NCBI RefSeq assembly: GCF_021401135.1
Contig: NZ_JACBFO010000004.1
Span: 248,001-312,000 of the forward strand
DNA from: Azonexus sp. R2A61
GTDB taxonomy: Bacteria; Pseudomonadota; Gammaproteobacteria; Burkholderiales; Rhodocyclaceae
Reading direction: 5' to 3'
DNA length: 64,000 bases
Below are positions 30,052 to 39,710 of the stretch, in pieces. Under the pieces are notes generated by a model, which ran no database searches, was not told where the DNA came from, and saw only the letters and a list, made by a program, of their open reading frames with translations. Each line of letters starts with the position of its first letter. The first letter of the stretch is position 1. The position numbers and the translations under genes were made by a program.

Positions 30052-33000
30052 TCCCCGCGCTCCGTCTGCCGGCCCAGCGCAGCAGCGCGGCAGCCAGGGC
30101 GTCGCGGCCGATCGGCTTGGCCAGGTAGTCGTCCATGCCGGCGGCCAGACAGTGTTCGCGGTCGCCTTCCATGGCGTTGGCGGTCATGGCAACGATCGGC
30201 AACTGCCGCGCCGCGTCTCCCGCCTCGCCCTGGCGGATGCGCCAGGTGGCCTCGAAGCCGTCGACCACCGGCATCTGGCAATCCATCAGCACCACGTCGT
30301 AGGCGCCGCCGGCCAGCATTTCGAGGGCTTCCCGCCCGTTGCCGGCGATGCCGTACAGGCAGCCGAGTTTCTTCAGCAGGGCTGCCGCCACTTTCTGGTT
30401 GACCTGATTGTCGTCGACCAGCAGGACGCGCAATCCGGGGGGCGGCAGCCGTGCTTCCGCATCGCGGTCGGCGTTCCCGTCGGCCACCGCGAACGGCAGT
30501 TCGACCAGGAAGCTGCTGCCGACGTCCGGCGTCGAGTCGACCTCGATGCGGCCGCCCATCAATTCGCTCAGCCGTTTGCAGATCGACAGGCCGAGGCCGG
30601 TGCCGCCGAAGCGCCGGGTGGTCGAGGCATCGCCCTGATAGAACGGCGAGAACAGTCCGTTGAGGATTTGCCGGTCCATGCCGATGCCGGTGTCGCGCAC
30701 CTTCAGGCGCAGCAGTACATGGCCGGGGCGTCCGGGCTGGGCTTCGGCATCAAGATCGATGTGGACGCCGCCGCGGACGGTGAATTTGATGGCGTTGCCG
30801 ACCAGATTGATCAGGATCTGCCGCAGACGCACCGGATCGCCGTGCAGGAAGGCGGGCAGGTTGCCGGATACTTCGCCGCTCAGGGCGATCGACTTGGCGT
30901 GCGCCTGCGGCGACAGCAGCACGACGATCTCGTGCAGCAATTCGCCCGGTGCGAAAGGAATGTTCTCGAGCTGCAACTTGCCGGCCTCGACCTTGGAAAA
31001 GTCGAGGATGTCGTTGATCAGCGCCAGCAGGCTGTCGGCACTGTGCCGGATGGTCTCGGCGAATTCGCGCTGTTGCTCGTCGAGCGGGCTGTCGAGCAAC
31101 AGGTCGGTCATGCCGATCACGCCGTTCATCGGGGTGCGGATTTCATGGCTCATGTTGGCCAGGAAGCTGCTCTTGGCGACGTTGGCGCTTTCCGCCGCCA
31201 GCCGGGCTTCGTCGAGTTGCTGCAGCGTTTGCGTGCGCTCCAGGAAGGCGCCGGCCCAGCGCGCCAGCAGACGCAGGAATTCGATGTCGGAGGGATCGAA
31301 GGGATGGTTGCGGGCGCTGCGCGACGAGAAGTTCAGGGTGCCGAACAACTCGCCGTTGACGCGGATCGGCGCGCCCAGATAGGCGGCCATGCCGAGTTCG
31401 CGGAAGCAGGCGGCGGTGCAGAATTCCGTCTGTTCGGCATCGTGGACCGCGAGCGCCGAGTTGCGCTCGATCACGGCCGCGCAATAGGTGCCGTCCAGCG
31501 GCCGGGCGGTTTCCGGGTCCGGGATGCTGTGCCCGAACTGGGCTTCGATGCGGTAATGCCGGGCGGGGCCGTCGACCCGGCTGATCATGCCGAATTCGAG
31601 ATGCAGGTGGTCGAGTGCCAGGCGCAGCGCGTCGCGCAGCGTGGCGGCGGTATCGGCATTGATCATCGCGATTTCGTTGAGCACGCGCAGCGCGGCCAGC
31701 TGGCGCTGCAGACGGATCGCCTGCAGGCGCTGCTCGGTGACGTCCTCGAACACGCCGACATAGTTGAGGACCTTGCCGTTGCTGTCGCGGACGGTCGAGA
31801 TGCTCAGCCATTCATCGATCAGTTGTCCGTCCTTGCGCCGGTTGACGATTTCACCGGACCACACGTCCTGTTGCGCCAGCGTCTCCCACATCGCGCGGTA
31901 GAAGGCCGGGTCGTGCTTGCCGGAAGCGAACAGCGCCGGTGTCCGGCCGAGCAGTTCGCTGGCGCTGTAGCCGGAAACCCGCTCCAGGCAAGGGTTGACC
32001 GCAAGCATCCGGGTATCGGCATCGGTCACCAGCACGCCATTGGTGCTGTATTCGAATACCCGGGCGGTCAGCTGGCGTTCGTGCAACACCCGCTCCTCGG
32101 CGACCAGTCCGCGACGGGCGCGGATGATCAGCAAGGTGCTCAGGACCATCAGGACGACCAGCGTCACGCCGGTGACGCTGGCCAGATGTCGGCTTTCCTG
32201 CGACCAGCGGGCCAGCGCCTGTTCGCGGTCGACATGGACCAGCACGAAGCAGGGATAGTTGCGCGAGGCGCGGAAGGCGGTCAGGGTCGGTCGTCCGTCC
32301 TCGACGTCGTCGGCGATGCTGCCGATTTCTTCCTCCTGCATCTGCCGCAGTTCGTCGTCGCTCATGTGCCGGCTGCCGGCCAGCAGGTCCTCGCGCGACG
32401 AGAGCAGGGTGACGCCCAGGTAATCGACGACTTCGACCCGGGTCAGTTCGGAGGTGACGTGGTGGGAAAAATGGTTGACGAAATAGTCGGGGTTGATCGC
32501 CGCGATCAGTTGCAGCCGCCGTCCATCGCGCACGATTTCCCGGCTGACCGGCAGGATGGCGCTGGCTTCGGCCGGAATCGGCGTTTCTGCGGTCGACGGC
32601 TGGGCATCGGCAAAATCCCGGCCGATCCAGGGCGCGCCCAGGCGCAGGAAAGGGGCTTCGCTGCCGGGCTCGCGCAGCGGGCGGAAGTCGCTCGTATCCA
32701 GCGTCGCGCCGACGTTATCCGGGTTGGAACTGGCGACGATGCGGCCCTGTTCATCGGCGATCGACAGCGAGCGCAGGAAACTCAGCCGGCGCACCATCAC
32801 CTGCAGTTGCTGGCCGGCCTGGCGGTGCTGTTGCGGGGTCGCCTCCAGCGTTTCGGGGATGCCCTGCAGGGTCAGATGCACGAGGTTCAGCGTCTGCGTC
32901 AGCTGTTCCTCGAAGACGCGGGCCTGGGCGCGCGCCTCGTCGAGGTGGCGGGCCAGCGTTTCCTCGCGCAGGCGATAGAGGTGCGAGCCGGCACCGATCA

Positions 33001-33076
33001 CCACGGTCAGCGCCAGCAGGCACTGCAGCGCGATCAGCAGCCAGGTGTAACGGCGGGTGAAGGCGCCGGCAGCCAT
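30041..33076 (-). CDS. Hybrid sensor histidine kinase (dCache-PAS-GAF-HisKA-HATPase-REC)
   Basis: 1011-residue inner-membrane kinase. TM1 is at about 12-32, a periplasmic dCache-like sensor at about 40-300, TM2 at about 302-322, a PAS domain ([20 protein letters not shown]), a GAF domain ([20 protein letters not shown]), the phospho-acceptor H-box ([19 protein letters not shown]), an ATPase domain ([33 protein letters not shown]) and a C-terminal receiver with phospho-Asp in [18 protein letters not shown]. No output domain, so a partner regulator or phosphotransfer protein must lie elsewhere. It is 3 bp downstream of a solute-binding protein gene on the same strand, which suggests the binding protein presents the ligand. 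Confidence 0.9.
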   Translation of the reverse strand: MAAGAFTRRYTWLLIALQCLLALTVVIGAGSHLYRLREETLARHLDEARAQARVFEEQLTQTLNLVHLTLQGIPETLEATPQQHRQAGQQLQVMVRRLSFLRSLSIADEQGRIVASSNPDNVGATLDTSDFRPLREPGSEAPFLRLGAPWIGRDFADAQPSTAETPIPAEASAILPVSREIVRDGRRLQLIAAINPDYFVNHFSHHVTSELTRVEVVDYLGVTLLSSREDLLAGSRHMSDDELRQMQEEEIGSIADDVEDGRPTLTAFRASRNYPCFVLVHVDREQALARWSQESRHLASVTGVTLVVLMVLSTLLIIRARRGLVAEERVLHERQLTARVFEYSTNGVLVTDADTRMLAVNPCLERVSGYSASELLGRTPALFASGKHDPAFYRAMWETLAQQDVWSGEIVNRRKDGQLIDEWLSISTVRDSNGKVLNYVGVFEDVTEQRLQAIRLQRQLAALRVLNEIAMINADTAATLRDALRLALDHLHLEFGMISRVDGPARHYRIEAQFGHSIPDPETARPLDGTYCAAVIERNSALAVHDAEQTEFCTAACFRELGMAAYLGAPIRVNGELFGTLNFSSRSARNHPFDPSDIEFLRLLARWAGAFLERTQTLQQLDEARLAAESANVAKSSFLANMSHEIRTPMNGVIGMTDLLLDSPLDEQQREFAETIRHSADSLLALINDILDFSKVEAGKLQLENIPFAPGELLHEIVVLLSPQAHAKSIALSGEVSGNLPAFLHGDPVRLRQILINLVGNAIKFTVRGGVHIDLDAEAQPGRPGHVLLRLKVRDTGIGMDRQILNGLFSPFYQGDASTTRRFGGTGLGLSICKRLSELMGGRIEVDSTPDVGSSFLVELPFAVADGNADRDAEARLPPPGLRVLLVDDNQVNQKVAAALLKKLGCLYGIAGNGREALEMLAGGAYDVVLMDCQMPVVDGFEATWRIRQGEAGDAARQLPIVAMTANAMEGDREHCLAAGMDDYLAKPIGRDALAAALLRWAGRRSAGITA

Positions 33077-33079
33077 GGT

Positions 33080-33874
33080 TCAGTCGAGGAGAACGATCGG
33101 CGACAGTCCGTGGCGCTCGGCCGCAGCCTTCAGCTGCCCGTTGCGTTTTTCCTCGGCCAGGAAGCGTTCGACGCGGGCATGCCAGCGATCGTCGCCCGGC
33201 CGCATGGCCCAGGCGTACGGGGTGATGTGGTAGAGGCCGTCCGGCTTGACCAGCCGGGCCCAGTCGGTGGTGCGCAACATGCGCAGGCTGAATGGGAAGT
33301 CGGTCATGAACACGTCGGCCCGGCCGGATTCGACTTCCTGCTCGCGGGCGTGTGGCGTGTCCAGCACCTTGAGCGTCGCCAGCCGGAGCTTGTCCTTCAT
33401 CAGCGGCTCGTGCAGCGTACCCTTGGCCACGGCGACGATGCTGCCCGGCTTGTCGATGTCCGCCCAGCTGCGGATGCGCCGGTTGCTCTTGCTGGTGATC
33501 GCATAGACATCGCTGGCCAGATGCGGTTGGGTGAAGCGCAGTTTTTCCTGACGCAGCGGCGTGATGCCGATGGCGAACATGGCAATGTCGCAACGCGCCT
33601 GCGTCACGTCGTCGATCAGCCGGGCGAAGGAACTGTCGACGAATTCGACGGTGGCGCCGAGCTCGCGCCCAAGCGCCCGCGCCATGTCGATGTCGATGCC
33701 GGACAGTTGGCGGGTCTTCGGGTCGCGGTACGAAATCCCGTAGTAATCGGGCCAGATGCAGACGCGCAGGGTTTTGTCCGCTTCGATCCGGTCGACCGTG
33801 CTGTTCTGGGCAAAAGCCCCGGTGGCGGCCAGACACAGCAGGCCGGCGAGCAGTTGCCGGAAAGCCTTGGGCAT
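33080..33874 (-). CDS. Periplasmic amino-acid-type solute-binding protein (SBP_bac_3)
   Basis: 264 residues from ATG 33874 (MPKAFRQLLAG), with a Sec signal peptide cleaved after AFA. Family features: TLRVCIWPDYYGISYRD, QLSGIDIDMARALGRELGAT, DIAMFAIGITPLRQEKLRFT, and a second-lobe ADVFMTDFPFSLRML. Related to polar amino-acid binding proteins of ABC importers, but no permease or ATPase gene is adjacent. Instead it is directly upstream of a hybrid histidine kinase with a periplasmic sensor, which suggests a sensory rather than transport role (inference). Confidence 0.88.
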   Translation of the reverse strand: MPKAFRQLLAGLLCLAATGAFAQNSTVDRIEADKTLRVCIWPDYYGISYRDPKTRQLSGIDIDMARALGRELGATVEFVDSSFARLIDDVTQARCDIAMFAIGITPLRQEKLRFTQPHLASDVYAITSKSNRRIRSWADIDKPGSIVAVAKGTLHEPLMKDKLRLATLKVLDTPHAREQEVESGRADVFMTDFPFSLRMLRTTDWARLVKPDGLYHITPYAWAMRPGDDRWHARVERFLAEEKRNGQLKAAAERHGLSPIVLLD

Positions 33875-33926
33875 CGTTATGACCTTGGTGATAAGGATGC
33901 CGAAGTCTAGCAAATGTCGGCGCGGC

Positions 33927-34310
33927 TTATTTGCCCTGGATCAATTCGATCTTGTAGCCGTCCGGGTCTTCGACGAAGGCGATGATCGTCGTGCCGTGCT
34001 TCATCGGGCCGGCCTCGCGCACCACCTTGCCGCCGCGCTGGCGGATCGCCGCGCAGGCCGCCGCTGCGTCGGGCACGGCAAGCGCGATGTGGCCGTAGCC
34101 GTTGCCCAGTTCGTAGGCAGCGGTATCCCAGTTGTGGGTCAGTTCGATCGCCGCCTGTTCGGACTCGTCGGCATAGCCGACGAAGGCCAGCGTGAAGCGG
34201 CCTTCGGGGTAATCCTGGCGGCGCAGCAGGCGCATGCCGAGCACCTCGGTGTAGAAGGCCAGCGAGCGGTCGAGATTGCCGACGCGGAGCATGGTATGGA
34301 GCAGGCGCAT
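33927..34310 (-). CDS. gloA: Lactoylglutathione lyase (glyoxalase I)
   Basis: Isomerises the hemithioacetal of methylglyoxal and glutathione to S-lactoylglutathione. 127 residues. Metal ligands of the glyoxalase fold appear as H5 ([14 protein letters not shown]), E56 (AIELTHNW), H74 (YGHIALAV) and E122 (YKIELIQ). The FYTEVLGM block is canonical. It lies at the 3' end of the glyQ-glyS-gmhB-plsC-ygjP block. Confidence 0.96.
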   Translation of the reverse strand: MRLLHTMLRVGNLDRSLAFYTEVLGMRLLRRQDYPEGRFTLAFVGYADESEQAAIELTHNWDTAAYELGNGYGHIALAVPDAAAACAAIRQRGGKVVREAGPMKHGTTIIAFVEDPDGYKIELIQGK

Positions 34311-34322
34311 GGGAGTTCCTTT

Positions 34323-35039
34323 TCAGAAGTTGGGAAGTTGCCGGCCGAGCCGGCGCAGTTCGTTGCGTTGCGTCCGCCAGTCCGGACACAGCGTTTCCAC
34401 CACAGACCAGAAACGCGGGCTGTGGTTCATTTCCTTCAGGTGGGCCAGTTCGTGGCAGACCACGTAATCGACGACTGCCGGCGGCAGCAGGATCAGTTTC
34501 CAGTTCAGCGCGATGTGGCCGCGGGCGTTGCAGCTGCCCCAGCGGGTGCGTGCCGACGACAGGCGCAGCGGCGGGGTGGCGACGGCAAAGCGTGCGGCGT
34601 GTCGCTGCAGGCGTTCGGCGAGGTCGCGGCGGGCCAGTTCGCGCAGGGCGCGGTTGAGCAGCGGCAGGGTGTGTTCCGGGGTGGCGGGCGCCAGATGCAG
34701 CGTGCGGGCCTCGGCCCGCCAGGTGTTGCGGCCGCCCGGCGAGAGTCTTGCGGTCCACGCCTCGCCAAGCAGGAAAATGGTCGAGCCGTCGGCGATCTCC
34801 GGCGTGCTGGCGGCGGGACGCTCGCGCCAGGCGCGCAGCTTGTCGAGAATCCAGTCGGCGTGCCGGTGCAGCAGGGCGTCGATGTCGCGCTGGGCGGCGC
34901 GCACCGGTGCGCCGACGCACAGGCCGCGCTGGTCGATGCGCAGGCCGATCGTCCGGCGCGCGCTGCGGCGCAGCAGGTAGCCGACCGTCTGCGTGCCGAG
35001 GACGATCTGGCAGGCGCTTTCAGTTTGCCTGGGCGGCAT
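34323..35039 (-). CDS. YgjP-like zinc metallopeptidase-fold protein
   Basis: 238 residues from ATG 35039 (MPPRQTESACQ), which overlaps the plsC 3' end by 20 bp; a longer frame starts inside plsC. The C-terminal part has the zinc motif HELAHLKEMNHSPRFW (HExxH followed by a third His) and the preceding family signature SSARTRWGSCNARGHIALNW. These place it in the YgjP/SprT-like group of unknown substrate. No signal peptide, so cytosolic. Conserved proximity to plsC and gloA, but no known link in function. Confidence 0.85.
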   Translation of the reverse strand: MPPRQTESACQIVLGTQTVGYLLRRSARRTIGLRIDQRGLCVGAPVRAAQRDIDALLHRHADWILDKLRAWRERPAASTPEIADGSTIFLLGEAWTARLSPGGRNTWRAEARTLHLAPATPEHTLPLLNRALRELARRDLAERLQRHAARFAVATPPLRLSSARTRWGSCNARGHIALNWKLILLPPAVVDYVVCHELAHLKEMNHSPRFWSVVETLCPDWRTQRNELRRLGRQLPNF

Positions 35040-35769
35040 CCCGGTAGCGATGCGGGGAGATTCGGCGCATTTCGGCTTCGATCCAGGCTTCGGCGCGGGC
35101 ATTGACTTCGCCTTCGCTGAGGCCGGTGGCGTCGAAGGCCGGGCCGATGCTGATCGTCACCGTGCCCGGCTTCTTCAGGAAGGCCTGGCGCGGCCACAGT
35201 TCGCCGGCGTCGTGGGCGATCGGCACGACCTTGCAGCCGACGTGCGTCGCCAGGTAGGCGCCGCCCGACTTGTAGCGTTTCTTCTGGCCGGGCGCGACGC
35301 GCGTGCCTTCCGGGAAGACGATCACGTAGAAACCCTGCTTCAGCCGCTCGCGGCCCTGGCTGACCACCTGGTCGAGCGCATCCTTGCCGGCGCTGCGGTC
35401 GATCGAGATCATCTTCATCGCCGCCAGCCCCCAGCCGACGAAGGGCACCTTGAGCAGTTCGCGCTTGAGTACGAACACGCAGTAACGGCCTTTCGGCACG
35501 ACGTCCTGCAGCGTCATCGTTTCCCAGGCCGACTGGTGCTTCGACAGGATCACGCAGGCTTCGTCCGGCATGTTTTCCCGGCCGATCACGCGCGGCCGGA
35601 TGCCGAGGATGTGCTCGACGCCGAATTGCGTGCCCAGCCGCCACAGCTTGCCGAAGCGGTAGGCCCAGATGCCGCGGAGCAGCGGGCCGGCCATCACCAC
35701 CAGCGGCGCGCTGAGAACCGACCAGAAGATGGCGTAAAGCATGAACAGGGCGGAACGGACGGCGTTCAT
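35020..35769 (-). CDS. plsC: 1-acyl-sn-glycerol-3-phosphate acyltransferase
   Basis: Acylates lysophosphatidic acid to phosphatidic acid at the inner membrane. 249 residues with an N-terminal membrane segment (about 7-30). The acyltransferase motif I appears as KHQSAWE, that is HX4E instead of the usual HX4D; motif III FPEGTR is standard. The Glu variant still supplies a carboxylate, so activity is expected. Overlaps gmhB upstream by 4 bp and the YgjP-like gene downstream. Confidence 0.92.
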   Translation of the reverse strand: MNAVRSALFMLYAIFWSVLSAPLVVMAGPLLRGIWAYRFGKLWRLGTQFGVEHILGIRPRVIGRENMPDEACVILSKHQSAWETMTLQDVVPKGRYCVFVLKRELLKVPFVGWGLAAMKMISIDRSAGKDALDQVVSQGRERLKQGFYVIVFPEGTRVAPGQKKRYKSGGAYLATHVGCKVVPIAHDAGELWPRQAFLKKPGTVTISIGPAFDATGLSEGEVNARAEAWIEAEMRRISPHRYRDAAQAN

Positions 35770-36314
35770 TTCTTTTCTCCGGCCAGCAGGTGGTCGACCG
35801 CGGCAGCCAGGTTGGCGAAGATCTGCGTGCCTTCCGGCAGGCCGCCGTCGGCCTGGGTCTTTTCACCCTTGCCGGTGAGCACCAGCAGCGGCCGGCAACC
35901 GACCGCCGCGCCGGCCTGCAGGTCGCGCAGCGAATCGCCGATGGTCGGCACGCCGACCAGATCGACATTTAGGGTTTCGCCGATGCGCCTGAACAGGCCG
36001 GGCAGCGGCTTGCGGCACTCGCATTTGCTGTCGGCCGCGTGCGGACAGTAGTAAACCGCGTCGATGCGCCCGCCGGCGCCGAGCACTGCCTTGTGCATCT
36101 TGTCGTGGATCTGGTTCAGCGTGTCCATGTCGAACAGGCCGCGGCCGACGCCGGACTGGTTGGTCGCGACGACCACGCGGTAGCCGTTGTGCTTGAGCCG
36201 GGCGATCGCCTCCAGACTGCCCGGGATCGGCTTCCACTCGGCCGGACTCTTGATGTACTGGGCGGAATCGAAGTTGATCACGCCGTCGCGGTCGAGAATG
36301 ATCAGTTTCGGCAT
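35766..36314 (-). CDS. gmhB: D-glycero-beta-D-manno-heptose-1,7-bisphosphate 7-phosphatase
   Basis: HAD-superfamily phosphatase in ADP-heptose synthesis for the LPS inner core. 182 residues. HAD motif I DRDGVIN, motif II TNQSG, the GmhB zinc-binding loop CPHAADSKCECRKPLPG (three Cys and a His) and the terminal GDSLRDLQAG are intact. It lies 19 bp after glyS and overlaps plsC by 4 bp. Confidence 0.95.
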   Translation of the reverse strand: MPKLIILDRDGVINFDSAQYIKSPAEWKPIPGSLEAIARLKHNGYRVVVATNQSGVGRGLFDMDTLNQIHDKMHKAVLGAGGRIDAVYYCPHAADSKCECRKPLPGLFRRIGETLNVDLVGVPTIGDSLRDLQAGAAVGCRPLLVLTGKGEKTQADGGLPEGTQIFANLAAAVDHLLAGEKK

Positions 36315-36333
36315 GGGGGCGGCCTTTCTCGGA

Positions 36334-38442
36334 TCAGGCGGACAGACGGGAGAGGTCGGCGACGCGGTTCATCGCCGCGTGCAGCGTGGCCAGCAGGCCG
36401 AGGCGGTTGGCCTTGAGCGCCGGGTCGTCGGCATTGACCATGACGCCGTCGAAGAAGGCATCGACCGGCGCGCGCAGCGCGGCCAGCGCGCTCAGCGAAG
36501 CGGTGTAGTCGCCGGCGGCGAAAGCGGCGTCGGCCTTCGGCGCCACCTCGGCCAGCGCGGCAGCCAGCGCCTGCTCGGCAGCTTCCTTCAGCAGATTTGC
36601 GTCGATTCTGGCGTCGACCGCAGCCTCGGCCTTTTTCAGGATATTGCCGACGCGCTTGTTGGCGGCAGCCAGCGCGGCGGCTTCCGGCAGCGCCGAGAAG
36701 GCGCGCACGGCGGCCAGGCGCCTGGGGATGTCGCCCAGACGCTGCGGCCGCTGCGACACCACAGCATCGACTTCCTGTGCGCTGTAGCCTTCTTCGCGCA
36801 GGCTGCCGGCGAGGCGGTCGTAGATGAAATCGGCGAGCGCGGTTTTTGCCGGCAGGAAGCCGTCGACCGCAGCAAAGGGCGCCGCGGCGGCGGTCAGCAG
36901 CGTATCGAGCGGCAGCGCCAGATCGTTCTCGGCGAGCATGCGGATGACGCCCAGCGCATGCCGGCGCAGCGCGAATGGGTCCTTGTCGCCGGTCGGGATC
37001 TGGCCGATGCCGAACATGCCGACCAGGGTTTCCAGCTTGTCGGCCAGTGCGACGACCGTGCCGACGCGGCCGCGCGGCAGGCTGTCACCGGCGAAGCGCG
37101 GCTTGTAGTGGTCTTCGATGGCATCGGCGACGTCGCCGTTGAGGCCGTCGTGCTGGGCGTAGTAGCGGCCCATGATGCCCTGCAGTTCGGGAAACTCGCC
37201 AACCATGTCGGTGAGCAGGTCGGCCTTGGCCAGCACCGCCGCCTGTTCGGCGTGGTGCACCAGTTCGCCGCCGCCAAGCGCTTCGGCGATGGCGCGGGCA
37301 ATCGCGGCAACGCGCTGGACGCGCTCGCCCTGGGTGCCCAGCTTGTTGTGGTACACGACCTTGGACAGGCCGATGACGCGGCTTTCCAGCGACTTCTTGC
37401 GGTCCTGGTCGAAGAAGAACTTGGCGTCGGCCAGGCGCGGACGGACGACGCGCTCGTTGCCGCCGATCACCGCGCTCGGGTCGGCCGGCGAAATGTTGCT
37501 GACGACGAGGAACTTGTTGGTCAGCTTGCCGGCGGCGTCGAGCAGCGGGAAGTACTTCTGGTTGGCCTTCATCGTCAGGATCAGGCATTCCTGCGGCACG
37601 GCGAGGAATTCTTCCTCGAACTGGCCGACCAGCACGTTCGGCCGTTCAACCAGCGCGGTCACCTCGTCGAGCAGGGCGTCGTCGTCGATCGGCTTGCCGC
37701 CGGCCTGCGCGGCGGCCCCTGCAAGCTGGCGGACGATCTCGGCGCGGCGCTCGGCGAACGAGGCGATCACGGCGCCGTCGCGCTTCAAGGTTTCGGCGTA
37801 GCTGTCGGCGTCGGCGATGACCACCGGATCGATGGCGGCTTCGAAGCGGTGGCCCTTGGTGGTCTTGCCCGATTGCAGGCCGAGCACGGAAACCGGCACG
37901 ACCTCGGCGCCGTGCAGGGCAACCAGCGCATGCGCCGGGCGGACGAAATTGACGCTGCTCCAGCCGTCGGCCAACTGGTAGGTCATCACCTTCGGGATGG
38001 GCAGTGCGGCCAGCGCGGCTTCGACAGCCTTTTGCAGGCCTTCGGCCAGCGACGCGCCTTTGGCCAGGCTGTCGTAGAACAGGATGTCGGACTTGCCGTC
38101 GTTTTCGCGGCGCAGGCTGGGCACGGCGGATTCATCGGCGCCCAGCGCGGCCAGCTTCTTGAGCAGGGCCGGCGTGGCCTGGCCGTTGGCGTCGAGGCCG
38201 ACGGCAACCGGCATCAGTTTCTGCACCACCGGCTTGTCGGCGGCGACGGCGAGCACGTCGGTGACGTGTGCAGCGAGACGGCGCGGCGAGGCGTAAGCAG
38301 TGACTTTTGCGGTCGACGCTGCCAGACCGGCATTTTTCAGGGAATTCGCCAGTGCGGCGGCAAAGGCTTCGCCGAGCTTCTTCAGCGCCTTCGGCGGCAG
38401 TTCTTCGACGAAGAGTTCAACGAGGAGGTTCTTGGCGGTCAT
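36334..38442 (-). CDS. glyS: Glycyl-tRNA synthetase beta subunit
   Basis: 702 residues, full length for the bacterial alpha2-beta2 enzyme. N-terminal LLVELFVEELPPKALKKLG, the central KANQKYFPLLDAAGKLTNKF, and the HD-like region LVHHAEQAAVLAKADLLTDM are typical; the C terminus contains the anticodon-binding domain. One bp after glyQ, so the two subunits are made from one mRNA. Confidence 0.97.
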   Translation of the reverse strand: MTAKNLLVELFVEELPPKALKKLGEAFAAALANSLKNAGLAASTAKVTAYASPRRLAAHVTDVLAVAADKPVVQKLMPVAVGLDANGQATPALLKKLAALGADESAVPSLRRENDGKSDILFYDSLAKGASLAEGLQKAVEAALAALPIPKVMTYQLADGWSSVNFVRPAHALVALHGAEVVPVSVLGLQSGKTTKGHRFEAAIDPVVIADADSYAETLKRDGAVIASFAERRAEIVRQLAGAAAQAGGKPIDDDALLDEVTALVERPNVLVGQFEEEFLAVPQECLILTMKANQKYFPLLDAAGKLTNKFLVVSNISPADPSAVIGGNERVVRPRLADAKFFFDQDRKKSLESRVIGLSKVVYHNKLGTQGERVQRVAAIARAIAEALGGGELVHHAEQAAVLAKADLLTDMVGEFPELQGIMGRYYAQHDGLNGDVADAIEDHYKPRFAGDSLPRGRVGTVVALADKLETLVGMFGIGQIPTGDKDPFALRRHALGVIRMLAENDLALPLDTLLTAAAAPFAAVDGFLPAKTALADFIYDRLAGSLREEGYSAQEVDAVVSQRPQRLGDIPRRLAAVRAFSALPEAAALAAANKRVGNILKKAEAAVDARIDANLLKEAAEQALAAALAEVAPKADAAFAAGDYTASLSALAALRAPVDAFFDGVMVNADDPALKANRLGLLATLHAAMNRVADLSRLSA

Positions 38443-38443
38443 C

Positions 38444-39388
38444 TCAGGCGGCTTTCTTGGCGTTCTGTTCTTCGAGCTTGGCGAGGACTTCGCTGGCCCA
38501 GTCGCGCGGGGCCATCGGGAAACCGAGGCGGGCGCGCGATTCGAGGTAGGCTTGCGCGACGGCGCGCGCCAGGTTGCGGATGCGGCCGATGTAGGCGGCG
38601 CGCTCGGTCACCGAAATGGCGCCGCGTGCGTCGAGCAGGTTGAAGGTGTGGGCGGCCTTGAGCACCTGTTCGTAGGCCGGCAGCGCCAGTTGCGCGCCCA
38701 TCAGGTGCTGCGCCTGCTTCTCGTGCGCGCCGAAGGCGTGGAACAGGAAATCGACGTCCGAATGCTCGAAGTTGTAGGTCGATTGCTCGACTTCGTTCTG
38801 GTGATAGACGTCGCCGTAGGTCAGGCCGTCGGTCCAGACCAGGTCATAGACGTTCTCGACGCCCTGCAGGTACATCGCCAGGCGCTCGATGCCGTAGGTG
38901 ATTTCGCCGGTGATCGGCTTGCAGTCGATGCCGCCGACCTGCTGGAAGTAGGTGAACTGGGTCACTTCCATGCCGTTCATCCAGACTTCCCAACCCAGGC
39001 CCCAGGCGCCCAGCGTCGGGTTTTCCCAGTCGTCCTCGACGAAACGCACGTCGTTCTTCTTCAGGTCGAAACCGAGGGCTTCGAGCGAGCCGAGGTAAAG
39101 CTCGAGGATGTTGTCCGGCGCCGGCTTGAGCACCACCTGGAACTGGTAGTAGTGCTGCATGCGGTTGGGGTTCTCGCCGTAGCGGCCGTCCTTGGGGCGG
39201 CGCGACGGTTGCACGTAGGCGGCTTTCCACGGCTCCGGGCCGATGGCGCGCAGGAAGGTGGCGGTGTGGCTGGTGCCGGCGCCGACTTCCATGTCGTACG
39301 GCTGGAGCAGGGCGCAGCCTTGCTGGCTCCAGTACTGTTGAAGGCGCAGGATGATTTCCTGAAAAGTCGGCTTGCTGGTGATCGTCAT
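38444..39388 (-). CDS. glyQ: Glycyl-tRNA synthetase alpha subunit
   Basis: Catalytic subunit, 314 residues from ATG 39388 ([12 protein letters not shown]); a TTG three codons earlier is also possible. The motifs [59 protein letters not shown] and [20 protein letters not shown] are nearly invariant in GlyQ. First gene of a minus-strand block that also carries LPS and phospholipid genes. Confidence 0.97.
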   Translation of the reverse strand: MTITSKPTFQEIILRLQQYWSQQGCALLQPYDMEVGAGTSHTATFLRAIGPEPWKAAYVQPSRRPKDGRYGENPNRMQHYYQFQVVLKPAPDNILELYLGSLEALGFDLKKNDVRFVEDDWENPTLGAWGLGWEVWMNGMEVTQFTYFQQVGGIDCKPITGEITYGIERLAMYLQGVENVYDLVWTDGLTYGDVYHQNEVEQSTYNFEHSDVDFLFHAFGAHEKQAQHLMGAQLALPAYEQVLKAAHTFNLLDARGAISVTERAAYIGRIRNLARAVAQAYLESRARLGFPMAPRDWASEVLAKLEEQNAKKAA

Positions 39389-39515
39389 CGGACGCAATCG
39401 GGGAGACGGAAAACCCTGAATTTTACTTGCTTTTGCCGGGCCTTGGTCAGCGCACCGGACAGCCCGTCTGTTGCATCAAAACAACGCCAGGATTCCGTCC
39501 GTGGCCGGGGGCTTC

Positions 39516-39543
39516 TTGACTTGTTCAAATAAATCAATAGAAT
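39516..39543 (+). promoter_or_regulatory. Sigma-70-type promoter of the lytic transglycosylase gene
   Basis: -35 TTGACT (39516-39521), 16-bp AT-rich spacer, -10 TAGAAT (39538-39543). The transcript would have a leader of about 160 nt before the ATG at 39711. Confidence 0.65.
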
Positions 39544-39569
39544 GCGCTCCACTTGATGCGGTGCAACAT

Positions 39570-39657
39570 CGGTGTTTTCGTGTCTGAAGGCCTGCTGGCC
39601 CGGCGAAAACCTTGCTTCCTCCCGCGGAGGAATGAATCGATGTCGTACCCCCCGTAA
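39570..39657 (+). promoter_or_regulatory. Structured leader with SD-containing hairpin and mini-ORFs
   Basis: Two inverted repeats lie in the untranslated leader: GTTTTCG (39573-39579) with CGAAAAC (39603-39609), and the perfect hairpin TTCCTCC-CGC-GGAGGAA (39616-39632). The second hides a GGAGGA ribosome site that precedes two tiny frames: one of 22 codons starting at 39632 and one of 5 codons (MSYPP) at 39640-39657. It fits a translation-coupled control of the transglycosylase gene, but matches no riboswitch class I recognise. Confidence 0.4.
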
Positions 39658-39710
39658 CCGTTCGCCGGATGTGTCCTTGGGCACCCGGTGGCAACAGTGA
39701 AGGAGGGCGC

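Noticed and set aside
30020..33910. 1296-codon open frame on the plus strand opposite the hybrid kinase and binding-protein genes
   Set aside because: The opposite strand has clear multi-domain kinase and binding-protein sequence. The plus-strand translation is low-complexity, Gly/Arg/Gln/Asp-rich and follows from GC-rich third positions.
39544..39710. c-di-GMP or other known riboswitch in the transglycosylase leader
   Set aside because: I compared the conserved cores I remember for c-di-GMP-I and ydaO-type riboswitches and found no match; reported only as an unclassified structured leader.
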